Below are positions 1 to 5,290 of a stretch of DNA of 9,175 nucleotides, piece after piece. A model generated the notes under the pieces. That model made no database searches. It saw nothing but the letters and a program-made list of their open reading frames with translations, and was not told the origin of the DNA. The DNA lies in contig JANSXJ010000132.1 in assembly GCA_024743015.1 (NCBI GenBank), forward strand, positions 1 to 9,175, read 5' to 3'. Made by a program: the position numbers and the translations under genes. Within the stretch, counting starts at the first letter, position 1; each line of letters starts with the position of its first letter. This stretch comes from Hyphomonas sp. (GTDB lineage: Bacteria > Pseudomonadota > Alphaproteobacteria > Caulobacterales > Hyphomonadaceae).

Positions 1-439
1 AGATGGCGGTTTCCAGCGCCAGCGGATTGGTCAGATCAACGTGAGTCACGGTGATCCCGAAACGGCTCAGGCCATGCTGGAAGAATGAGAAGGTGCAGCC
101 ATACAGCGTTTTGTCCGTGATCAGCTCGTCGCCCGCGCGCAGGAAGCTCCAGAGCACAGACGTAATCGCGCCCATCCCGGACGCCATCGCCACGGCAGCC
201 TCGCCGCCCTCAAGAGAGGCCATCCGCTGCTCGAGCAAGTCTGTCGTCGGATTGGAGATCCGCGTGTAGATGTGACCCGGCGCTTCGCCAGCGAACCGTG
301 CGCCGCCATCTTCGGCGGTTTCAAACGCAAAGGTTGAGGTCAGGTGCAGAGGTGGCGTCAGTGCCCCTTCGGCGCTCATCGGGTCATAACCGTGATGGAT
401 CGCTCGGGTGGAAAAGCCTTTTGTCTTATCGTCGTGCAT
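1..439 (-). CDS. megL: Methionine gamma-lyase, N-terminal part (cut by window edge)
   Basis: A PLP-dependent enzyme of the Cys/Met metabolism family. It is expected in the cytoplasm, splitting L-methionine into methanethiol, 2-oxobutyrate and ammonia. Only the first 146 codons are present; the catalytic-lysine half lies beyond position 1. The start (FSTRAIHHGYDP, then LEQRMASLEGGEAAVAMASG) is very close to what I recall of P. putida methionine gamma-lyase. Its known active-site residues all appear one position earlier here: Tyr58 and Arg60 (PLP phosphate contacts), Gly88-Met89, Tyr113 and Cys115. The cysteine equivalent to P. putida Cys116 favours a gamma-lyase over cystathionine gamma-synthase or O-acetylhomoserine sulfhydrylase. 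The ATG at 439 is preceded by GGAG (446-449 on the complement) at 6 nt. The gene is divergent from an Lrp-family regulator, as in the P. putida mde locus. Family and start are firm; the exact substrate is fairly sure. Confidence 0.9.
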   Translation of the reverse strand, partial: MHDDKTKGFSTRAIHHGYDPMSAEGALTPPLHLTSTFAFETAEDGGARFAGEAPGHIYTRISNPTTDLLEQRMASLEGGEAAVAMASGMGAITSVLWSFLRAGDELITDKTLYGCTFSFFQHGLSRFGITVTHVDLTNPLALETAI

Positions 440-544
440 GAGAATCTCCGTCTGTGGAGAGTTTACCTCACTTCGCTCCGCAGGAGTTTGCGAAATGGCA
501 AGTAATATGCTTGTATATTGGCAGAAACTGCCAAGGATACTTCT
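440..544. promoter_or_regulatory. Divergent promoter region between megL and the Lrp-type gene
   Basis: This 105-bp gap must carry both promoters. It contains a perfect 7-bp inverted repeat, TTGGCAG-AAA-CTGCCAA, at 518-534. It also contains a second, shorter one, CAAG-N7-CTTG, at 499-513. Their centres (about 506 and 526) are 20 bp apart, about two helical turns, which suits side-by-side binding by an Lrp-type oligomer. The first repeat ends inside the ribosome binding site of the regulator (AAGGA, 533-537), so binding there could repress the regulator's own expression. I could not identify convincing -35/-10 boxes. The operator role is inferred from symmetry and position only. Confidence 0.55.
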
Positions 545-1000
545 ATGGATGGCAAGGATCGACAGATTTTGCGCGAGTTACAAGGCGATGGCCGCCTGAC
601 CAATCAGGAATTGTCGGAGCGGGTGAACCTGTCTCCCAGCCCTTGCCTGCGCCGGGTTCGACTGTTGGAAGAGCAGGGCGTAATCCGCGGTTACACGGCC
701 CTTGTTGACCAGAAAGCCTGGGGATTGCCCGTCACGGTTTTCATCCGCATCAAGCTCGAACGTCACAGCGACGACGCGGTGAACGCGTTCGAACAAGCCA
801 TCACCGCGATGCCACAAGTCATGGATTGCTGGCTGATGACCGGTCGATCCGACTATTTGCTCCGCGTGATCGCCTCCGACCTGGACGATTACGAACATTT
901 TGTCCGCCGCGAGCTGCAAAGGGTCCCAGGCATTGCCAGCATCGATACCAGCTTCGCTTATGGCAGTGTCAAGCACGCGCAAGTGCTGCCGGATGCTTGA
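545..1000 (+). CDS. Lrp/AsnC family transcriptional regulator (MdeR-like)
   Basis: A DNA-binding regulator of the feast/famine family, 151 residues, the usual length. Residues 1-60 form the winged helix-turn-helix (DRQILRELQGDGRLTNQELS, with the recognition helix around NLSPSPCLRRV, 28-38). Residues 65-140 form the RAM effector/oligomerisation domain, with the typical TGRSDYLLRV segment at 99-108. The ATG at 545 is chosen over a TTG at 518 because AAGGA (533-537) lies 7 nt upstream and the family normally begins with a short M-x-x-x-DRxIL segment. Divergent placement next to methionine gamma-lyase mirrors P. putida mdeR, which activates mdeA. By analogy it probably senses an amino acid such as methionine and controls megL and itself; target and ligand are inference. 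Confidence 0.9.
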   Translation: MDGKDRQILRELQGDGRLTNQELSERVNLSPSPCLRRVRLLEEQGVIRGYTALVDQKAWGLPVTVFIRIKLERHSDDAVNAFEQAITAMPQVMDCWLMTGRSDYLLRVIASDLDDYEHFVRRELQRVPGIASIDTSFAYGSVKHAQVLPDA

Positions 1001-1039
1001 AGCCGTGAGCAAACGTCCGCTTTGATGCCGAGAGGGCCC

Positions 1040-1297
1040 TTAGCGAGTATCCGACTTGTGCTGATTCTTGATGCCGACAACCGCCAGTGTGATCAGAACG
1101 GATAGAACGGCCCACACGATGGCGATCACTACACTTAAGGGTAACACCGTCGATAACAGAGAGGGACCGGTGCCGGTAACAAATTCCTGATAGAGCGTAT
1201 ACAGGATCAGAATGAGTTCTAACGCACCCACGCCCCATAAGAAGATTGGCTGAAAAGTCTCAGTGAATTGGGCTTCGAAGTCTTGCGGGATTTTCAT
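1040..1297 (-). CDS. Small two-helix membrane protein, unknown function
   Basis: I do not recognise this 85-residue protein. A short polar N-terminus (MKIPQDFEAQFTETF) is followed by two hydrophobic segments at about 17-38 and 50-75 and a charged tail ending NQHKSDTR. It is therefore probably an inner-membrane hairpin protein. No Shine-Dalgarno sequence precedes the ATG. No alternative start exists, because the frame runs without a start codon back to a stop at 1322-1324. A -10-like TATCGC (1305-1310, complement) ends 7 nt before the ATG, which fits a leaderless transcript. The gene lies 113 nt downstream of the hydroxylase gene on the same strand and is convergent with the Lrp-type gene. It could be read from the upstream operon or its own promoter. 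Real coding is likely but not certain. Confidence 0.6.
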   Translation of the reverse strand: MKIPQDFEAQFTETFQPIFLWGVGALELILILYTLYQEFVTGTGPSLLSTVLPLSVVIAIVWAVLSVLITLAVVGIKNQHKSDTR

Positions 1298-1304
1298 AGG
1301 AGTA

Positions 1305-1334
1305 GCGATATCCCACCCGTTTTAATCAAGGCAA
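1305..1334 (-). promoter_or_regulatory. Possible promoter for a leaderless small membrane protein mRNA
   Basis: On the minus strand, TTGCCT (1334-1329) and TATCGC (1310-1305) are separated by 18 nt. Transcription starting about 7 nt past the second box would begin at the ATG of the small membrane protein gene (1297). This would explain the lack of a ribosome binding site. The match to consensus is only moderate and was found by eye. Confidence 0.3.
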
Positions 1335-1410
1335 GAGCGCCCAGGGTGATTCAGTCTGAAAAATCGGCAGTGTTTGATCCGTTCGGATGATCGGGCGTTT
1401 ATAGCTTCCA

Positions 1411-2319
1411 TCAAGCCGAACTCTCTGTCTTGCGTTCCGCTTGCCACCGGGCGCGGATTTCCTCTGTACGGTTATGCTGGCCGTCCGGGCTCCAGCCGGG
1501 AGCGTTGATGGCGCGTTTCAGCCAGGTGAGGGGGCGCAATCCATCCGATGCGCAATCGCTGACCAGGGCTGCGAACTCATGGAACGCGACGATCACGGGA
1601 TTGTACGAGTTCAGCGGTTTGACGATGCCATAGTCTGGTTTGTCGTCCTCGCGCTCTGGAATGAAGGAGCCGAACATCTTGTCCCAGGTGATGAAGACAC
1701 CGGCATAATTGGCATCCAGATAACGCGGATTGGTCGCGTGGTGGACACGGTGATGGCTTGGTGTGTTGAAGATCGCTTCGAACCAGCGCGGGCATTTATC
1801 GATCGCTTCGGTGTGGATCCAGAACTGGTAGACCAGATTGATCCCGCCAGCGATGCCGATCAGGGCCGGGTGAAAGCCGAGCAGAACGAGCGACCATCCG
1901 ACGACAATGAGGCCGGTAAACGGGCCATACCAGGGCTGCCGAAGCGCTGTCGTCAAGTTGTAGTGTTTGCTCGAGTGATGCGTGACATGCTCCATCCAGA
2001 ACCAGCGTATGCGATGCGCAAAGCGGTGCTTCCAGTAATAGACGAAATCATACAGCACAAAGACGATCACAAAGCTCCACCATGTGGTCGGGACGGTCAT
2101 GATCCGGTACGGCCAGACCAGCATCATGATCCATAATGCGGCGACGCCGGTCAGAGTGCCGATAATGGCATTTCCGAGTCCCATGACCATGCTGGTCACG
2201 GCGTCGGCGGTTTCGTAGCGGCCTTTGGCGCGACCTGATTTCACCGCCCACCATTCGACGATCACCGAAAGCACAAAAAAGGGCGCGAACAGCGCTTCAA
2301 TAGGGATGTCAGCGGGCAT
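1411..2319 (-). CDS. Fatty acid hydroxylase / sterol desaturase family membrane enzyme
   Basis: An integral membrane di-iron oxygenase of the fatty acid hydroxylase superfamily, 302 residues. Hydrophobic segments lie near 5-22, 45-70, 80-95 and 132-165. The histidine clusters that bind the two irons are all visible: HRFAH (98-102), HVTHH (111-115), His169 in WIHTEA, and HHRVHH (189-194). The family hydroxylates or desaturates lipid substrates such as sterols, carotenoids, fatty acids or alkylglycerols; the sequence does not say which. The soluble C-terminal tail (from about 255) has no motif I know. The ATG at 2319 begins 4 nt after the stop codon of the GMC oxidoreductase gene, so the two are almost surely cotranscribed and perhaps translationally coupled. 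An alcohol made by this enzyme could be oxidised by its partner; that link is inference from gene order. Confidence 0.87.
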   Translation of the reverse strand: MPADIPIEALFAPFFVLSVIVEWWAVKSGRAKGRYETADAVTSMVMGLGNAIIGTLTGVAALWIMMLVWPYRIMTVPTTWWSFVIVFVLYDFVYYWKHRFAHRIRWFWMEHVTHHSSKHYNLTTALRQPWYGPFTGLIVVGWSLVLLGFHPALIGIAGGINLVYQFWIHTEAIDKCPRWFEAIFNTPSHHRVHHATNPRYLDANYAGVFITWDKMFGSFIPEREDDKPDYGIVKPLNSYNPVIVAFHEFAALVSDCASDGLRPLTWLKRAINAPGWSPDGQHNRTEEIRARWQAERKTESSA

Positions 2320-2323
2320 CGGG

Positions 2324-3955
2324 CTATGCAGTGGCTTTCTGTTTGGCGTCAGCCCGGATCATATCGCATGCTTTCTCGGCAATGGCGATGGTCGGCGCGT
2401 TGGTGTTGCCGCTGACGAGGCGCGGCATGACCGAGGCATCGACGACGCGGAGGTTTTCGACGCCGCGCACTCTCAGCTGATCGTCAACGACCCCCATCGG
2501 GTCACTGTCTGGAGCCATCTTGCAGGTTCCGACGGGGTGATAGATTGTGCCGCCGGTCTCGCGTGCAAACTCGAGCAGCTCTTCATCGCTCTGCAAGGCT
2601 TCGCCCGGCTCAAGCTCGTGTTCGATATATTGCGCGAGTGGGTCTTGCTGTGCCAGTTCGCGGGCCCATCGGAGGCCGGCCACTGCGGTCTGCTGGTCCA
2701 GCGGATCGGAGAGATAGTTTGGCCGGATCGCCGGATGCACATCGTGAGCGGCAGACTTGATGTGGACGCTGCCCCGGCTTTCCGGACGCAGCTGGCAGGG
2801 TGCGATCGTGATGCCAGGCTGTTTCTCCAGCTCCATGTCGCCGCTCTCCGTCATCTTCTGCAGATCCATCGTTGCGGGCAGAATGTGATATTGTACGTCC
2901 GGCGTGGCGAGCTCGGGACGCGTTTTGATAAAGGCTGCAACATGCGCCGCCGAAAGTGTCAGCAAGCCTTTGCGCTGCGTGAGATATTTGAATACTTCGC
3001 CAATCATCGCCAGCCCGCGGGATTGCTGGTTTACCGATGGGCTGCCAGGTTTCATGCGATAGCGATTGCCGATGACGAAATGGTCCTGGAGGTTTTCTCC
3101 GACACCCGGCAGGGCCGATACAGTTTCGATGCCGAGCTCCTGGAGGCGCTGCGGGTCACCAATCCCGGAAAGCTCAAGCAATTGCGGGCTATTAATAGCA
3201 CCTCCAGAAAGAATAACTTCCGCGCGGGCTTTTGCCGTATGGGTCTGGCCGTTCTGCGTGTACTCGACACCAATCGCGCGCTTGCCCTCGAACAGAACGC
3301 GGGCAGCAAGGGCCTTGGTTTCGATGTGAAGGTTCGGACGCTTCTTGGCTGGATTGAGATAGGCGACCGCCGCACTGCAGCGACGACCGTTTTTCACCGT
3401 CAGCTGATAATAAGCGACGCCTTCCTGATCTTCGCCATTCACATCGCGGTGCGGCAGGCCCATGGCTTTACCGGCTTCGATCACTGCGTCGGAAACCGGG
3501 TGCTTCTCGGTGACGTCGGACACGTTGAGAGGGCCATCTTTGGCGTGGCCGTCCATACCGTCGCGTTCCTGGTGCTGACTGCGCAGGAAATAGGGATGAA
3601 GATCATCATAGGTCCAGCCTCGCAGGCCAAGCTGCGCCCAGCCATCATAGTCCTGTCGTTGACCGCGAATGTAGAGCAAGCCATTGATCGAGGATGAGCC
3701 GCCGAGCACCTTGCCGCGCGGCCAGGTATGCACCCGGTCATGGGTGCCAGGGTCCGGCTCTGTTTCGTAGAGCCAATTGACCTTTGGGTCTTTCAGGGTT
3801 TGCGCGTACCCGACCGGGATATGGATCATCAGCGACGTATCCTTGCCGCCCGCTTCGAGGAGCAGGACCGATGACTTGCCATCCTCGGTCAAACGATTGG
3901 CGAGAACGCATCCAGCGCTGCCGGCGCCAACGATAATATAGTCAAATTCAGTCAT
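2324..3955 (-). CDS. GMC family FAD-dependent oxidoreductase (choline/alcohol dehydrogenase type)
   Basis: A flavoprotein of the glucose-methanol-choline family, 543 residues, a normal length. FAD-binding GAGSAG is at residues 10-15 with the ribose-binding Glu34 in LLLEAG. The first GMC signature is at 81-98 (GKVLGGSSSINGLLYIRG) and the second at 250-264 (SGGAINSPQLLELSG). The catalytic C-terminus has His473 in YHPVGTCKM and Asn519 in NTNAPTIAIAEKA, the His-Asn pair typical of choline dehydrogenase-like members. These enzymes oxidise primary alcohols; the substrate cannot be read from sequence. The ATG at 3955 is preferred to a GTG at 4018, since it sits directly before the FAD fold and has a weak GAGAG 7 nt upstream. 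It leads a two-gene operon with the di-iron hydroxylase and is divergent from the crotonase gene. Confidence 0.92.
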   Translation of the reverse strand: MTEFDYIIVGAGSAGCVLANRLTEDGKSSVLLLEAGGKDTSLMIHIPVGYAQTLKDPKVNWLYETEPDPGTHDRVHTWPRGKVLGGSSSINGLLYIRGQRQDYDGWAQLGLRGWTYDDLHPYFLRSQHQERDGMDGHAKDGPLNVSDVTEKHPVSDAVIEAGKAMGLPHRDVNGEDQEGVAYYQLTVKNGRRCSAAVAYLNPAKKRPNLHIETKALAARVLFEGKRAIGVEYTQNGQTHTAKARAEVILSGGAINSPQLLELSGIGDPQRLQELGIETVSALPGVGENLQDHFVIGNRYRMKPGSPSVNQQSRGLAMIGEVFKYLTQRKGLLTLSAAHVAAFIKTRPELATPDVQYHILPATMDLQKMTESGDMELEKQPGITIAPCQLRPESRGSVHIKSAAHDVHPAIRPNYLSDPLDQQTAVAGLRWARELAQQDPLAQYIEHELEPGEALQSDEELLEFARETGGTIYHPVGTCKMAPDSDPMGVVDDQLRVRGVENLRVVDASVMPRLVSGNTNAPTIAIAEKACDMIRADAKQKATA

Positions 3956-4106
3956 GCTGCTGCTCTCAATGCTCTGGTTCCAGGCTTCGTTCAGCGTGAA
4001 AGATGACACAGGCGTCACCGATTCAAAAGGGGCAACGCTGCGTCACGCTTGACGGGCCCGTGTCAAAACCGCTTCCTGTCTTCAGACAAACCCTTGGGAG
4101 ACCGCT
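3956..4106. promoter_or_regulatory. Divergent promoter region, GMC operon and crotonase gene
   Basis: This 151-bp gap separates two outward-facing genes. A perfect 10-bp palindrome, ACGGGCCCGT, sits at 4052-4061, flanked by TTGAC (4049-4053) and GTCAA (4062-4066). Read on the minus strand, 4066-4061 is TTGACA, a consensus -35 box for the GMC operon. On the plus strand, TTGACG at 4049-4054 could serve the crotonase gene. I find no good -10 box at standard distance for either. A small TGTC-N4-GACA repeat lies at 4077-4088 and a GANTC site at 4020-4024. A shared regulator site is possible but unproven. Confidence 0.4.
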
Positions 4107-5012
4107 ATGAGCAGCCTCGGAACTTATGACGAAATCAAACTTGAGCAGGAGGGGCCGATTGCGATTCTGACGCTCCATCGGCCAGACAAGATGAACGCCT
4201 TCACCGGCAAGATGATGTACGAAATGATCGATGCGTTCGACAAGACCGATGCGAATGATGATATTCGGGCTGTAATCGTCACGGGCTCTGGGGATCGCGC
4301 TTTCTGTGCCGGCGCAGATCTGTCACAAGGCGCCAAGACGTTCGACTATGAAAAGCGCGCCGATACGGGCGAGACGGGTCGAACCAAGAAGATCGACATT
4401 CAGCGAGATGGCGGCGGACGTGTCACGCTTCGGATCTTTGACAGCCTGAAGCCGGTCATCGGCGCCATCAATGGCGCATCTGTCGGGATCGGCGTTACGA
4501 TGCAGCTGCCAATGGACATTCGCATGGCGGCAGACACCGCGCGCTTCGGCTTCGTGTTCAATCGCCGCGGGATCAATCCGGAAGCAGCGTCGAGCTGGTT
4601 CCTGCCGCGCATTGTCGGCATCCAGCAGGCGCTGGAATGGTGCTATTCCGGACGCGTGTTCCCAGCAGAAGAAGCCCTCAAAGGCGGCCTGGTTCACTCA
4701 GTTCATCCTCAGGCAGATTTGCTCGACGCGGCAAAGGAGAAGGCCCTGGAAATCGCGCAGAACACTGCGGCGGTTTCTACGACTCTGACCCGGCACATGA
4801 TGTGGCGCATGCTGGGCGCAAGCCATCCTATGGAGGCGCACATCGTCGACAGTGCTGCGATCTATTCCCGCGGCCAAACCGAAGATGCGCGTGAGGGTGT
4901 GATGAGCTTCCTGGAGAAACGCGACCCGGACTACCCGGTCAAAGTTTCTGATGGAATGCCGAGTTTCTTCCCGTGGTGGGACGACAAGGAATTCGAGTGG
5001 ATTGGCGACTAG
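4107..5012 (+). CDS. Enoyl-CoA hydratase/isomerase (crotonase) family protein
   Basis: A 301-residue crotonase-fold protein acting on an acyl-CoA thioester. The oxyanion-hole segments are present: AFCAGADLS (66-73) and INGASVGIGV (121-130). Aligning by eye with rat mitochondrial enoyl-CoA hydratase, the two catalytic glutamates (Glu144 and Glu164) fall on Thr131 and Phe151. An acidic residue instead appears at Glu159 in RRGINPEAASSWFLPR. That matches the position used by delta3,delta2-enoyl-CoA isomerases (yeast Eci1 Glu158) and by Asp136 of PaaG. An isomerase-type reaction is therefore more likely than plain hydration, though this rests on a manual alignment. An insertion rich in Lys, Arg and Gly (about 76-105) and a Trp-rich C-terminal tail (FFPWWDDKEFEWIGD) are further marks of the subgroup. 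The ATG at 4107 has GGGAG 6 nt upstream. It is divergent from the GMC operon. Confidence 0.88.
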   Translation: MSSLGTYDEIKLEQEGPIAILTLHRPDKMNAFTGKMMYEMIDAFDKTDANDDIRAVIVTGSGDRAFCAGADLSQGAKTFDYEKRADTGETGRTKKIDIQRDGGGRVTLRIFDSLKPVIGAINGASVGIGVTMQLPMDIRMAADTARFGFVFNRRGINPEAASSWFLPRIVGIQQALEWCYSGRVFPAEEALKGGLVHSVHPQADLLDAAKEKALEIAQNTAAVSTTLTRHMMWRMLGASHPMEAHIVDSAAIYSRGQTEDAREGVMSFLEKRDPDYPVKVSDGMPSFFPWWDDKEFEWIGD

Positions 5013-5028
5013 TCGCCAGCAAATTCAG

Positions 5029-5067
5029 GACGTCGCAGAGCGCAGATTTGCTATTCTCTGCGACGTC
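5029..5067. repeat. 12-bp perfect inverted repeat between crotonase and GcrA-like genes
   Basis: GACGTCGCAGAG (5029-5040) and CTCTGCGACGTC (5056-5067) form a perfect 12-bp stem with a 15-nt loop. It begins 16 nt after the crotonase stop and ends 15 nt before the ATG of the GcrA-like gene. It could terminate the crotonase transcript, but only a poor T-rich stretch (ATTTTGGG) follows. It could also be a protein-binding operator or an mRNA hairpin near the ribosome binding site of the next gene. Confidence 0.6.
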
Positions 5068-5082
5068 GCTATTTTGGGTATC

Positions 5083-5286
5083 ATGAGTAAGAGTAAAGCA
5101 AGATCCAAGCGGGTTCTGGAAACCCGAAATACAACAGGCGCCGCAGCCGTTTACGCTCTGAGAGATCGCCATTGCAAATGGCCTCAAGGCGAACCTGGCA
5201 AAGCCGAGTTTCATTTTTGCGGAAAGCGGAGCCTGGAAGGCTCTCCCTATTGCGAAGCGCATCAGCAGATTTCGCTGCGCGCCTGA
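5083..5286 (+). CDS. Small GcrA C-terminal-domain protein
   Basis: A 67-residue basic protein that I match to the C-terminal part of GcrA, the alphaproteobacterial cell-cycle transcription factor that contacts sigma70. The diagnostic stretch is CKWPQGEPGKAEFHFCG followed by SPYCEAH (residues 31-60). Cys31, Cys46, Cys57 and His60 form a likely CCCH metal-binding set (inferred). GcrA itself is about 170 residues and has an N-terminal helix-turn-helix that recognises methylated GANTC promoters. That half is absent here, and the DNA upstream in the same frame encodes no such domain. The ATG at 5083 gives a basic leader (MSKSKARSK) and has a weak GGG 4 nt upstream; earlier in-frame starts would overlap the crotonase gene. 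It may bind sigma or RNA polymerase without its own DNA specificity, but that role is inference. Confidence 0.75.
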   Translation: MSKSKARSKRVLETRNTTGAAAVYALRDRHCKWPQGEPGKAEFHFCGKRSLEGSPYCEAHQQISLRA

Positions 5287-5290
5287 ACGA

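Noticed and set aside
578..1012. Minus-strand frame of 144 codons
   Set aside because: It is the shadow of the Lrp/AsnC regulator, which has a clear HTH, RAM domain and ribosome binding site.
1441..2136. Plus-strand frame of 231 codons
   Set aside because: It lies opposite the di-iron hydroxylase, whose histidine clusters are intact; no motif and no start context support it.
2225..3697. Long open frame on the plus strand (490 codons) opposite the GMC and hydroxylase genes
   Set aside because: The opposite strand encodes two proteins with complete catalytic motifs over the same bases. The antisense translation has no recognisable domain and spans two genes, as expected from codon bias in GC-rich DNA.
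3956..4018. GTG start extending the GMC protein by 21 residues
   Set aside because: The added residues precede the FAD-binding strand, which normally begins within a few residues of the start, and the ATG at 3955 has a weak but usable ribosome binding site.
4951..5082. Upstream extension of the GcrA-like protein to 111 residues
   Set aside because: It would overlap the end of the crotonase gene and run through the 12-bp inverted repeat, and it adds no helix-turn-helix or other recognisable sequence.
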